From assembly GCA_905178155.1 (NCBI GenBank), contig CAJINV010000003.1, positions 8,848,179-8,912,178 of the forward strand: a stretch of 64,000 nt of DNA, in the 5' to 3' direction. Positions 14,196-25,600 of this stretch are shown here, piece after piece; the stretch's first letter is position 1; every line of letters starts with the position of its first letter. The DNA is from Amoebophrya sp. A120 (lineage: Eukaryota > Sar > Dinophyceae > Syndiniales > Amoebophryaceae). Below the pieces are notes generated by a model that did not search any database, was not told the origin of the DNA, and saw only the letters and a list, made by a program, of their open reading frames with translations. The translations under genes and the position numbers were made by a program.

Positions 14196-17100
14196 TTAGA
14201 GCACCCTCTGCTTTGCATATGATCGTCCTGTATTGAAGAAGTCGTCTTGCTTTCCGCCTTTTGCGCTGGGCCCCGTCCCGCCTCCTCGTTTATCAAAGAA
14301 GTCCTTCCGTCCAGTGGCATTGTTTCCGCCAAAAGCGGAAAACTCGAAGTCGCCGCCCTTATTTGCTCCTGCTCCACGGTCCGGCTTGTTCTTACCCACG
14401 TGGAACACATCTCGGTCCGCTGGGTCCGGCTTGTTCTTACCCACGTGGAACACATCTCGGTCCGCTTTTCCGCCCCAACCACCGTCGTTGGACGAGCTGC
14501 TTGCGTAGCCTGTGTCCCAGTTGTCGTGATCGATGTTGCCTTTTCTCCGCCGGTGCTCTACTCCGGCGTTCGAAGGTCCGCCCCTGTTCCCATAGCCCCC
14601 CCGGGCGGTGGAGGACGAGGAACCACCACCGCGATGCGGCTCCCAATGGTCGTCCCACTGCGTTCCACCACCTCGCTGGCCGCCCCGAGGTCCGAACATT
14701 TTGTCGTTCACACTATATTTCACGTCCGGCGTCGCTCCCGCCTGTTTCATGTCGTCCCACGTGATCGCATTTGGACCAGCGGCGCCACGGCCCCCGGTCC
14801 CCCCGCTGTTCGTCGGCCCACTACCCCATTTTCCTCCTTCGTGCAACTCCCATCCTGCCTTCCCACTGCGCTTCCCGGCACCATACGAATTTGCTGCACT
14901 CCCCCAAGGGCCGCTCGCGAAATGGTCATCGCGCGCCTGCTGCCCGCGCCCACCTTTGCCACCCGCAATTCTCCCCACGCTGTTGACGCTACCTGTGAAA
15001 TACGGACGATGATCAGGATTCAGGAGCAGGTGAATCATTATTACGCACATAAGTGTCATCAATCGTGGGCGAGGGCGACCACCTCTGGTGTGTGATAGCC
15101 AGAGCAGGCAGCAGGAGACTACGTTCCAGTGCAGAAGTTAGAGATTGACACATGTGAAAAAATCCCTTATGAGCAGCATGACTATGAACGATCAGCGGGG
15201 ACCCAAATAAAGTTCGTCATAAACTAGACCAGATAGATGCAACATTCATATTTCAGTCCGAATTCTTTTTTTCGTCTTCCGTATGCATCTAATGTTGAAA
15301 GAGGAAATAAATCTGCTGCGTTTGTAATTCAGGTATCACTTACGGTGTGTTGTGGACGGGGACCTTTGGGCGATGACTAAACCAGCGGGAGTGTCAGTTC
15401 TGCGGCTCTGACTCTCGTCGCGCGCGGTCATTCGATGTGTCATTCCTCTCATGTATCATAAGAAAAAGTGTTGACGTTACGGCTTTCAGTTTTTTGGAAA
15501 AAATTTTTTTTGTGGGTACTGAGCACTATCATTTTAATTTTTTTTTTTCTCGCCGCTGCGCAGCCTCCCTCTTTGCCCCTGCGGGGCTCTAAAGTGGTAA
15601 AACTCTGGGAGAGGAAGCTAGTGCACAAGGTGCGAAAACTATGAGGCCCCGCCACAACATTGCGCCCCTTCAAGCCCTGAAATGGCTGCCCAATCCCTGT
15701 CCGGGCTCAAGAGCCATGATGGCTGTAAGCCGGTGGGCCAGGGCCCTGGCACTGCTGACAAGACCCGCCCACCAACGCGTCGCAACGATCGACACCGGAG
15801 ATGGGCCTGTTTTAGTGAGGGAAAATGGGCCATAGCATGCTGTCCAGATATGACGTTGACGGTTTTTTGGGGAATTGGAAAAATCCGAGGAAAAAATCAA
15901 TGATTTGACGCCATTTCGAGGCCAAAAAATGCAGATCCCACAAAAACCGTCAACGCCTCATCTAAACAGCACGCTATGGTCCATTTCCCTTCACTCAAAC
16001 CGGTGCGGGCACGGGAGCGCACCTTCTGAGCAGGCAAATCGAGCATAGCGTGCTGGCTAGATGAGGTGTTGACGGTTTTTTGGTCGATTTCATGCAAAAA
16101 AGCAGGCTTCTGGAAGACCCGATCGACCATACCGTCGTGTCTAGATGAGGTGTTGACGGTTTTTTGGTCGATTTCATGCAAAAAAGCAGGCTTCTGGAAG
16201 ACCCGATCGACCATACCGTCGTGTCTAGATGAGGTGTTGACGGTTTTTGGGGTGCCGGCAAATTTTGGGCATTTTGGTACCCAAAATTTGCCCATTTCCC
16301 TCATCCTCGAAAGTGCCACCTTTTCTTCAGTCATGGAGAAAATTTCACAAAAGGCGCCAACGAATCCGAGATGGAAACTTGCAAAGCCGCACAGAGCTGA
16401 ACTGGCGGAAACGCCATCTAGATGCCAGCTCATAGGCCCCCATGTCCGAGGTTTAGCCACGGTTCGAGGTTTGAGCGTTCTGGCCCGGATCTAAGAGCCG
16501 GCGGCGAGGAGAAGGCACGGCAGGGGGCGGCCCCGGTAGCCGAAGTCCTACGCCGTCATATTTTGTGCACTAGCTAGGTTAAACCAAGCGAGCTTCGTCG
16601 CAGTCCCGCGAGAACTAATAGCGGGAATGGGTCGACTTACAAACCAAAAACATACCTCCAGCATACACCCAAAATTTTTTTTTTCGAAAAAACTTAAAAC
16701 CGTAACGTCAACACTTTTTCTTTCGATATCATGTTCGAAGGTGGTCGTATTGGCGGGTTTATATTTATCATGCAGCTCCGAGAGCGCTCTCTGGCGTTGA
16801 GCAGAAAGCTGCTCGCACTCGCTCCTCTTTCTCTAGTGGTAGCCCCTCCGTGATGTAGATTGTCGTGGACTAAAGCAGCGTGCGGGGGTATTCTTATTGT
16901 TTTTCCTTTTTGGACTGCAGTACCGCTCGGTGAAGATGAATGAGGCTCGGGTAAGACGATTGGGGGCATTCTGGGGATAGGCATTTTTAGGGTAGGCGTA
17001 GGCAGCGGCGGGGTTTGTTGAATACTAGGTAAAACTACTTTATCGGTTGTAAAATAGGTTGTCCGCAGAACGCGTAGGGTCGTTCCGGTGCCCGACGCAT

Positions 17101-19474
17101 CAGTGCAACAACTTGACGGATCTTTTATCTCGGTGGTAGATTTTTTTTTACTGCTGCCCCCACTGTCGTTACTAAGAAAAGTCGTCCGCAACACGCGGAC
17201 ACGGTCACAGTCCACTGGCACTGACGCTGCCGAAAAATTTTTAGCGTTAGAAGTCGATGTCGGAGCTGTTCTTGTTGAATCTGTATTTGTATTACTTTTA
17301 CCTCCGTCGTGGTCCCTTCCGTAGCCGAGACCCCGCCCACCCAGGGGGTTGCCTTTCTTCCCGATGGCAGGTGGAAGTGGGAGCGTCTTAGCCGCACTGG
17401 CGCCAGACTTGCCGCCGTGATGTCCGCCGGCGTTCTTTGCGGCTCGCTGGTCATGGTCGTCCTTCGAGTTCCATGCTAGCCGCGAGTACAGGATACGAAG
17501 TTGCTGCTCCGTAAGATCCTGTATGAGATAGGTTTTGCCTTTATTATACTTACTTTCCTCGTTGGCCAGTGGTCTAGCAACATGCCTACGATGTCACAAC
17601 TCGTGCCTGCGTCTCATACACCACACACCGAACGACCAGAGACAGAGTTCTTGTTGTAAAAAAGCATAATCATAAAACTTTCATTCCAATGATCCTGCGA
17701 GACTGCACTAAGTGTGCGTACAGCGAAAACAACAAGACACCAACCCTTGTACGCTATCGCTACGTACCTTCGAAAATGTCAGGCCCACGTCTTTTGCTTC
17801 CTGTGAACCGGGCTGGAGTCCTCTGTCGCTGCAGAGTGCGTTTGCCTTTTCGTCAAGCATCTTCTTAAACTCCTCGAAGGAGAGCAGGTTCCACTCCTTC
17901 TTGCTCAGAGTAAATTCGCGGTGCACGTTGGGGAGTGCCGGCTTTGGAAACGTGAGCGGTGGTTCTACACTCCCCGTGCGGGGTAGCTGCTTCGAGCCTT
18001 CCACCGGGGCAACGCCGGAGGTGGTCCCGACGCCCGACACAGCACTAGAGGAGGATGGTTCCTGCTTATTATTTGGCATCATGCCTGAGCTCAGGGCCGG
18101 CATGCGCATTGGGCTCGGGGGCTGCGGCATGCGTGTCAGGTCTATCACTTGTTTTTGTTTGTTTGTACTACTGCTGCTACTGTCGGTGCGTTTCATCGGC
18201 GCAACTTGTTCGTGCCCAGGCGCGGTGGTGAAGTGCCCGTCTTCTCTTTGCAAGGGAAAAATGCTACAGTGGAGTTAAGTACACTCTACGTTGCAGGAGC
18301 CGGGAGACAATGACAGACAGCGTGGTTTCCGTTTTATTCCCTTTTAAGTAATTATCTGCAGCTCCACATTGCAGCAGGTAGTGAATTTCATGCAGACCCA
18401 TCTTGTCGCTGTGTTGTGGTCTGCAAGAGTGTGTACTAACTCACTGTAGCACTTAATTTTCTTGGATACTCTCCAATGCGTAGAACTTGTGTGGTGTGCC
18501 TTTGCACGGTGTTCCCATGCGCATCCTTCACGAGGTCGAGCTTTACCTGGGGCTGGGGGGGAACCATCATGGGAAGGGGAAGGTTAGGCTTTGGCATTTT
18601 CAGGCCGCTGCCACCTTGTTGCAGGTCTGCGAATGTGATGGCGTTCTTGTCGCCCAGGTCTGCGAATGTGATGGCGTTGTCGCCTGGGGCGGCGCGTTTG
18701 TTGCCGCCACCGCGGATGCCGCTGGGTTTGGTCCCAGATGATGTTGCTCCATGGATAATTGGCATATGGGGGGGCATTCCGGGCGGCGTGCCTGTTTAAT
18801 AACATGGTCGGGCTCCGAATTTTTATACTTGATGCGCATTTGAGAAGCAACAGAAATACTGTTTTTCAATCGCAATGAGAATGATTTCTACATTTTGATT
18901 TTCTTTGATAACCGATAAATCTAAATAGCCGGAGGAGGAAGGGGATATAGTGAGGCCATGGCCGCTTTTTTGCCGGGGCGTCCAAGTTCGTGTCGCGGCT
19001 GCTGCGATCAGGAAGCCCTTTTTTTGTAACTGCTCCGTCCTTGATGTGCCTACTGTTATTCATGATCTTTCCGCTATCATTCATGATCTTTCTGATATGC
19101 TGCTATTTCTGCTTTGACCCATCTGATGGGTCAAAGTAAGTGGTACATCTACAGGCAACTATACCTGGCGTAAGCGGGGCCACTGCATTTCGGGCCGCTG
19201 CTGCTGGAGATTTTGAACCGCTTTGCGCGAGCGAATTCTGCAAGATCATCATGAGGCTTTCGCGGGCGGCATCATCAGTTTCGGCGCTAGGATCCAGCAA
19301 GTTCATGCTGTTCAGAACTGCAGCACCGCTTCCGTCCACATCCCGAGCCCCGGTTTCGGCAAGCAGCTCCTCATCCCTATTGTCGTCATTGATAGAGACC
19401 AAGTCGTCCTCGTCCTCTTCTTCCTCGTCCAACGCGTGTGAAAGCAAAAAACTATCGCCAGTGTGTGTATTCAT
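14196..19474 (-). CDS. Gly/Pro-rich multi-exon protein with NAIT[FW]-type motifs, unknown function
   Basis: Supported exons: 19474-19165 (acidic, from ATG), 18791-18445, ~18417-18290 (an extra exon reading MGLHEIHYLLQCGA), ~18263-17768, 17585-17554, 17518-~16715 and 14992-14196. The first two join in phase 1 (GCCAG|GTATAG to TTAAACAG|GC). Exon two carries NAITFADL twice; the last exon carries NAITWDDM, which ties them together. The 17.5-16.7 kb exon starts DLTEQQLRILYSRLAWN after an ideal CATACAG acceptor and has two related strings, RVLRTTFLSND and RVLRTTYFTTD. The last exon is rich in Gly, Asp and Arg (GGRGQQARDD type), which suggests but does not prove nucleic-acid binding. Some junction phases, notably around 18.3 and 17.6 kb, could not be reconciled, so exons may be missing. 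No known family recognised. Confidence 0.6.
14378..14466. repeat. 45-bp exact-type tandem duplication inside an exon
   Basis: A 45 bp unit is present twice in a row, encoding on the minus strand the 15-residue block DRDVFHVGKNKPDPA and then DRDVFHVGKNKPD again. It preserves frame within the Gly-rich last exon, so it adds a protein repeat. The near identity indicates a recent event. Confidence 0.9.
15450..16733. mobile_element. 1.28 kb inverted-terminal-repeat element in an intron
   Basis: Left end 15450-~15515 and right end ~16668-16733 are inverted copies sharing CATG.TAT, then AAGAAAAAGTGTTGACGTTA, CGG and T/A-rich sequence, about 55-60 bp with a few differences. The interior has further copies of a related string (GAGGTGTTGACGGTTTTTTG) in both directions near 15850, 15945, 16058, 16142 and 16226. 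No transposase-like reading frame is visible, so it appears non-autonomous. It separates two exons of the Gly/Pro-rich gene, whose reading frame runs into the element's end; GTGTTGACG in the terminal repeat is the first usable donor. No clear target-site duplication was found. Confidence 0.75.
16057..16248. repeat. 84-bp tandem repeat
   Basis: A unit beginning CTAGATGAGGTGTTGACGG starts at 16057, 16141 and 16225 (period 84). The first two units are full and nearly identical; the third is truncated after the shared start. Each unit contains an internal inverted pair, GGTCGAT and ATCGACC. It lies inside the 1.28 kb inverted-repeat element. Confidence 0.9.
17519..17553 (-). other. candidate 35-nt intron
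   Basis: Read on the minus strand this stretch begins GTAAGTATAATAAAGG and ends CTCATACAG, with near-ideal donor and acceptor. Removing it joins ...WPTRK to DLTEQQLRIL in phase. The alternative frame is also open straight through, so read evidence must decide. Confidence 0.5.
18623..18684. repeat. 33-bp tandem duplication encoding NAITFADL twice
   Basis: The string AGGTCTGCGAATGTGATGGC recurs with a 33 bp period (18623 and 18656). On the minus strand it encodes GDNAITFADL followed by GDKNAITFADL. The duplicate preserves frame. Confidence 0.85.
19112..19136. repeat. perfect short palindrome
   Basis: CTTTGACCCATC, one T, then GATGGGTCAAAG: 12-bp arms with a 1-nt centre. It sits just beyond the donor of the 19474-19165 exon, so it would be in the intron or in a read-through 3' end. 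A binding site or RNA hairpin is possible. Confidence 0.8.
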
Positions 19475-19681
19475 TCAATCCTGTGCCCATGACTTGCAAG
19501 GACGAGAGATGTTGCTTGCTCTAGAAATATGGCCCCATACCGACCCATAGCAAGCAAAAGTGAAAGCATCAGCATGCAAGGAAAATTCATGCCAACTAAA
19601 TAGTCAAGTACTTACAGGGAAGTACTGGTGCGTTTCTGAGAAGCGCTTTTTCATGTTTGTTGACTGTCATATGAATATTAT

Positions 19682-22600
19682 CTACTCGACGAATATAGTA
19701 GCGATGACATTTTTTGCGTTCGATACCGGTCGCTGCGGAAGGACGTGCGCCAGAAGCGAAGGATCCTCGAGCAACACACCTTTGTTTCTGCTCCCGTTCG
19801 ACGCGGAAGCCAAAGGAAGATCCAGGTTAGAGGAATTCGAACTCCCGATGCCTTGTTCCAGCTCGTCTCTGGCTCGGGCTTCTGCATCGTCCGCGCCCTC
19901 CTGCGCCTGGTCCTCTCCCATGTGGTCCACCATATCTATGATCGGAGGTGCAGTTGGATCAAATTCATCGTTCATCATCATCTGCAAGGACAAATAAGTT
20001 TCAAGGCCCGGAGCAGAGGGAGACGCTGTTCTTTGTTCCCTTTCCTCTTCATTTTCGCATTTATTTTCATGATCAGGGTTATTTAGGTTTGGCTTCATTA
20101 GAAGAGCATCCAGAAAATTCGAGTCCGCGGGGGCGACTTCGTTACGGTAGTCGCAGCTGGGGGGCCCGCCTTGATCTGGGCTGTAGCTGTACTGCTGCTG
20201 CTTAATGCAACTAGAATTACTGTAGTCCTCCTTGTTACTCCCGGTCGTGTCCCCTGCAGCTACTAGTCCTAATTGTTCGAAAAAAGCTGTTGTAGTAAGG
20301 TTCTCTTCATCTACTTCTACCACTTCCTTAGAACTAGAAGAGTTGTCATCCGCTATAACAACTACATCAGAGGCCCCATCAGACTTTTTTTCATCGCGAG
20401 ATGTTGTACGACTAGCAGCGCTCATCATATCCACATTGTCTTTGTCGTTGTTCGCTTTGTCGTTCTTCGTAATGCCTCCGATCGCAGGAGGGAGGCCCAA
20501 TGAGTCTCTCGGGTGACAAGGGGCGTCCTTTTCTTCATCTGGATCTGCGCCTCGCAATTGCGCCTGTGTCGGGGTGGTCCTCGTTTCCGGAGAGCATTGC
20601 AACTTGCAGACAGGTTCTTGCTCTGGGTGCAGCCTAGTGCCCGCAATCTGCGACTGCGGCTTCTGTTGCTCTGGCTGATGGTAGTCCTCCTGATCCTTGT
20701 GGTGTTTTGCGTAATATTCGAAGATGGTGCTCGTGATGCTCGTAGCTACCTTGTTGCGCGCTTGCCCTTTTTGCCCCCGTTCGTCATCTACAGCTTTTGC
20801 ACGAGAGTCGTGCTTGATAGAACAACTACCGAACAGCTCCGTCTCGTTTGCAGAACGTTTTTTCCAAAAATTCAACGCCGAAGCAAACGAAGCACTTCCG
20901 GCGTTTATTTCACCAGGTGTACTACTAGAGGAGGGCGCACCACTAGCTTCTACGCTACTAGGCCCTGGGCAGTTCATCTGCCGCGAGATGTACTGCTCAC
21001 CACTCGACGTCGCGCACGCAGATCTTATTTCCTGCGTGGTTCTTTCACCTCCTGTTTTCTGTGCTTCGCTTTCGAGCCACGACTGCGACGCGGCGTTGGA
21101 GGAAGTTCTTGTAGAGGCCGCGCACATCGGTTGCTGCTCGAGGACGGCCTTATCGTCAGCCGTGGCAGTTGTTGTAGACCCCAAAACGCCAGTACTTGCC
21201 GGAGGAGCTGCAGCACCAGTATGAACTCCTGCGGGTGTGGTCGTGGAGTATGCGTTCGCTTCTTCCTTGTTGTTTTCTGCTGCTTTAACTAGGTCCAGCG
21301 TCGACACCACCTCTTTGCCGCGTGTGGAGGATGTATCGTGCTGCCCGTTGATATCCTCCTCGACAACTTGCAGCTGGCGCAAATTGGACGTCGCAAGAAT
21401 GGCTGGACTCTCGTCCATTCCTTGTTCGTGTACTTCTGTATTATCTGATTCGCGGCCAACAATAACCTCATTGGACGCAGTAGGGGACACAGCTTGTTCA
21501 GGAAGAGTAACTACCTCGGTCCTTTGAGGCGACTGCGATTCGAGAGAAGAACACGGCGAAAATGCGACCGAAGGGGTCTCCTCGACCGCATCGTCAGCAT
21601 CTTCAAGAAAAGTAACTTCTTCCGGTGGTCTAACGCCGTTGGCGAGGCCAGAGCAGTGCTGATCGTCACCCAAAACAAGTTCGTCGTCTTGGTCTTGGTT
21701 TCCCCCGTGCCGCGCCAACGCGTCGTCGGCTTCATCCGGGGGTAGAGCAGCGGCGCAGATTTCGTGGCTTGTTTGAGAAGAAATCGATTCCTCCATATTC
21801 TTCGTCTCGTGGCATGCGACTGCGGCTTGTGCTTGCTCTGCAGTTGTACCAGTAAAGGAGAGGGCGTCGTGGTTAACCTCGTGTTGGTTTTTCAGTTCAT
21901 CCTCCATGTTGTCAACTTGTTCCGCCGTCTGCTGCTCTAGCTCTACGGGTGGGCTCGGGCTCCCGAGAGCAGTGGATCCAGGTATAATTTGTCCTGGATC
22001 GCGATCGGAGCCAGAGGCCAAAATAAATGAGTTCTGTTTCATCCCCGCAGAAGTCCCTTCCGCAGTATCATCTCCCGACGACTTGCTTGCACAGGTTGTA
22101 ACCAATGATGTTGATGTGGCCACAGCGGAAGTAGAAGTAGAACTCGACGGTACTACAGGCACCGAGACTTGCTTTTCCTCCAATACCTCTTGTTCCATCT
22201 TGATCTCTTCTGGAAGTTCAGCATTCGAAGTGACGCCCTTTTGTGCAGCGGGTTCTTGGTCTTCTTGCGGCGCTTTGTTCGCACAGTCCGCAGCGGCCGC
22301 GAAGACGTCCGGCTCACTGCAATGCTGTTCCGACTGCTGGCGCTGAATGTTCGCGGGTTCATCCTGCGGTGAGGACGTTTTGCTGGCAGTGGCAATGTCG
22401 TCGGCGTCAAGATCATTCGCATCAACTGCGCCGGCATTCGCCTCCTCCTCCTCGTCTGCTTTCTCGGCAGTTTTTGATATCGCTCGGACTGCAAGCGGAC
22501 CTTCGATTTCTTCCTCCGCCGGGGATGGAGGCTTACATTGGAAATAATCGCGGGTAAGGGGAATCAAAGGCGCAACACGACCCGCACGCCGAACTGTGCT

Positions 22601-25600
22601 CGCGGTTGATTTTGTCTTCGTCGGCGCAGGCGCTTCCGCTTCAGAGACTCCGTCGTGGTACTCATTATGCGTAGTTGTTTTCAACGACTTGGGTTCCTGG
22701 TGGTCAGCCTCTTCTTCAGATGCTTGCAGCTGCCCACTTGCCTCCATTGGTGAACACGCCTGCTGCTCGACTATCAAATAAAAACATGACTGGGCATGGA
22801 CGAATGCAGATGTTATTTGTGAAAACACGGTAATTTAAATTTTAATTCTTGGATATCTATAGAGCGACGCATCCATGAAAAAAACTGCCCTTTGTCCCGT
22901 CTCTCCGTCTCTTGTAGCCAAAAATCGCACATCTTGCGCTGACCATCATCATCATCGCGTAAAGATAATTCTATATACCATTTTGATTTTCGTTTCTGCC
23001 CAGTACTTTTTATTTTAGAATCAGCATCAGAATTGTGCATCCTTCCAGATCCAGTCTAAGACAAGATATTCACAATGCATATTCTTGCCGTCATGTAGTT
23101 GCGGTGCGGCAGGCTCGTGCGTAGGACTTTCCCGAGCGCTACTGAGAACGAGCGGAATGAGACGCCGCTTGCTGTATAGGCGCCCCCGGCTTCTATGAGA
23201 CCTCACGGGTCCTCTCCCTCCTGACACTAGCGCCTTCTCGTCCACGTTGCCGCCTCCCACTTTGTCCTCCCCTGCCCCCGTAGCGTGATTCGTGGTATGA
23301 TCTTCAGCTGCTTCTCCCGACGGGGACGTGTTCAACTCCGCACATTTTTCAACATGATTACTGGCTTGTTTTTCTTCGTTTGCGGAAGCTCGCTCCAAGC
23401 GCCGCGTGTTCTCTTTCACCTTGCCGGCCTCGATCTCCTCGGCTCTTTTGTGGAAGTAATATAGCGCTGCTCTCTTTTTCAGTTCGTCGCGGCTGCTGGA
23501 AACCACACCAGCGGTCTCTGCTTGTTTTGGGAGTGAGGACGTCGCAGCGGCGGCTGTAGTTTGTCCCGCAGCAACTACAGGACGGGAGGTAGAAGTGGCA
23601 TTTTTTTCATCCTCCACAAGATGCGACTTTTTCGACAATAGTACGGGGACAACGCGGCGCTTGCTGGGAGACCTCCTGGTGATCCTGTGTAGTAGAGCAG
23701 GCGGATCATCTCGCTCATTCCTTCGGCGATCATGTTGGGAGGAGGCCAAGCCCAGAGCCAGCTCGCCGCGCTGAAGCTGATTACGTTTACTCCTACTGCG
23801 GCTCCGGCGGTCTGCTCGTTCGCCACGCAATGGCGACGCGGACGCACCAGCAGCGCTCACCGCACGATCCCTCATCAGCTGATTGGGGAACTGCAGCCTG
23901 TCGCGGCACGACACTGAATCTGCAGAGCGAAGCAGAGGCGGATGGTCTTGCGGTACTCGACGCTGCTCTGGTTGCTCATCTCGTCTTCTACTAGGAGCAA
24001 ACGCGCGAACTCGAGGCCGAGGAGGCGAAGCGGCGACTACATTCGTCCTCCGCAATGTGCTTCTTTTCCTGCTAGTCCGTGTGCGGCTCCTACTCCTTCG
24101 ACCTTTCTGCTGGTTCAACGTGACGAAATTATTACGAGGACCTCTCAGCACTGAACTCGAAGCATGCCTTTTCGCACGAGCACTGTCCCTATGGCTACTT
24201 CGCTTCCGCGTTGAGCTCCTTTCGATACGACTCTGAGTTCGCCGTGGTGGATTTTTTGCTGATCCGCTATCTTGGTGTGCTTGCTCGGTGACGCCACGGC
24301 ATCGGTCAACATGTTGAGGCCTGCTTATTATGCGCTGTGAACTTGATCCACGGGAAGGAGGCAACGCGTCCCGGTCACGATCCCGCGCAAGTCGTCGCAG
24401 GTCCGAAAACAACGCGCCAGCCAAGGAAGTGGGTGGAGGTGCGGAGGGTTCCTTGCGGCGAGACAAAGCAGGTTTTTCGTTTTTCGTGGGAGACGATCTT
24501 CCTGGATGGCCGATGTTTACATCCTGTGCCTGTCGTGGTTTCCGCCTGTCATGATCTTCATCTTCGGGCTTGCTTACAACGAACTTGAGGCTTGCTGATG
24601 AACTACTTGATACGCTTTCGCTTTCACTTTCATCTTCGACCGCCGAGCATGCTCCTAGCCACTCGGTCGGAGCTGGGCCGACACGGATTTTGCTAGGGGC
24701 TCTGGGTCTTGTTGTCGCCATCAATTTTACGGAACCAGATGCAGAGCTAGCAGCTCGCTGCTCTTGGTCGCATGTACTGTCCTTGGCCGCAGTACTTGCT
24801 GATCTTTCTGGCGCTGCGTGCTGCTGGTGCAGCCCTCGATCTGTAGTACCTCCCGGCATGGCAACGTGCAGGGGGTCATTTGCGTTGCCTGCAAATCTAC
24901 TTTTCGGTCGTGGCTCAGTTGTCGAGTGAAATTCGAATCGGGCCGTGCTCTCGCCGGGACAACGTTGCACCAGTCGCACTTTGCTGGGTTCTCGTAATGT
25001 TCTTGTCACTCCTGTCGTCGTACTTTCAGAAGTATATCGTGTCGTCATAGCTTTTGTCTTCTTGCCTACTTCATCATCTAGCGCTTTTTCCTGAACTGCG
25101 CTCGGACCACGCCAGTCGCTCGGTGCCGGACCGGTGTTGCGAGCGGAACAAGGGTGCAAGCTGCTCGCCGCCTTCGTTTGCTCCCTCTGACAAGTGGATG
25201 GCGATGGACATGGACGAGTTGCGCCACTATAATGCGCTGCAAGTACTTCCTGTTGCGAAAGCGGTTTTGGACACAACTGCCGGCCTGAAGGTGGACAAGA
25301 AACCACGGCGGAAGAAGGGCGGACAGTGCCGGTAGTTGTTGTTCTGGCACGTTCGCCTTCGGCCCTGCTGCTTTTGTTCGTTGTGTCATTTACAGAGACT
25401 TGCGCTCTGCTTTCCCGCACTGCTGCGGCTTTTGAGAAAGCGCCATCTTTAAGAGGAGTAGGAGCTTTCGAGACGCTGCCAGATGAAGCTTTCGAAAAAC
25501 ATGTCGGTTCGGTCACAGAAATCGCTTTTGGAGCCGCGGGCACAGCCCCAACACGAACAGCCACGGGCACGAGGTGGACGTTACTCGAATTATTAAACGT

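Noticed and set aside
14993-15062. Signal-peptide-like start (MMTLMCVIMIHLLL) on the Gly-rich last exon
   Set aside because: A strong TATTTCACAG acceptor lies right after it and the hydrophobic stretch is intron-like T-rich sequence; the protein more likely enters here from an upstream exon.
22153-22557. Overlapping frames opposite and beside the giant low-complexity exons
   Set aside because: Shadows: the minus-strand exon frame is open for over 1,000 codons with in-phase joins, whereas these are short and Arg/Ser/Leu-biased complements.
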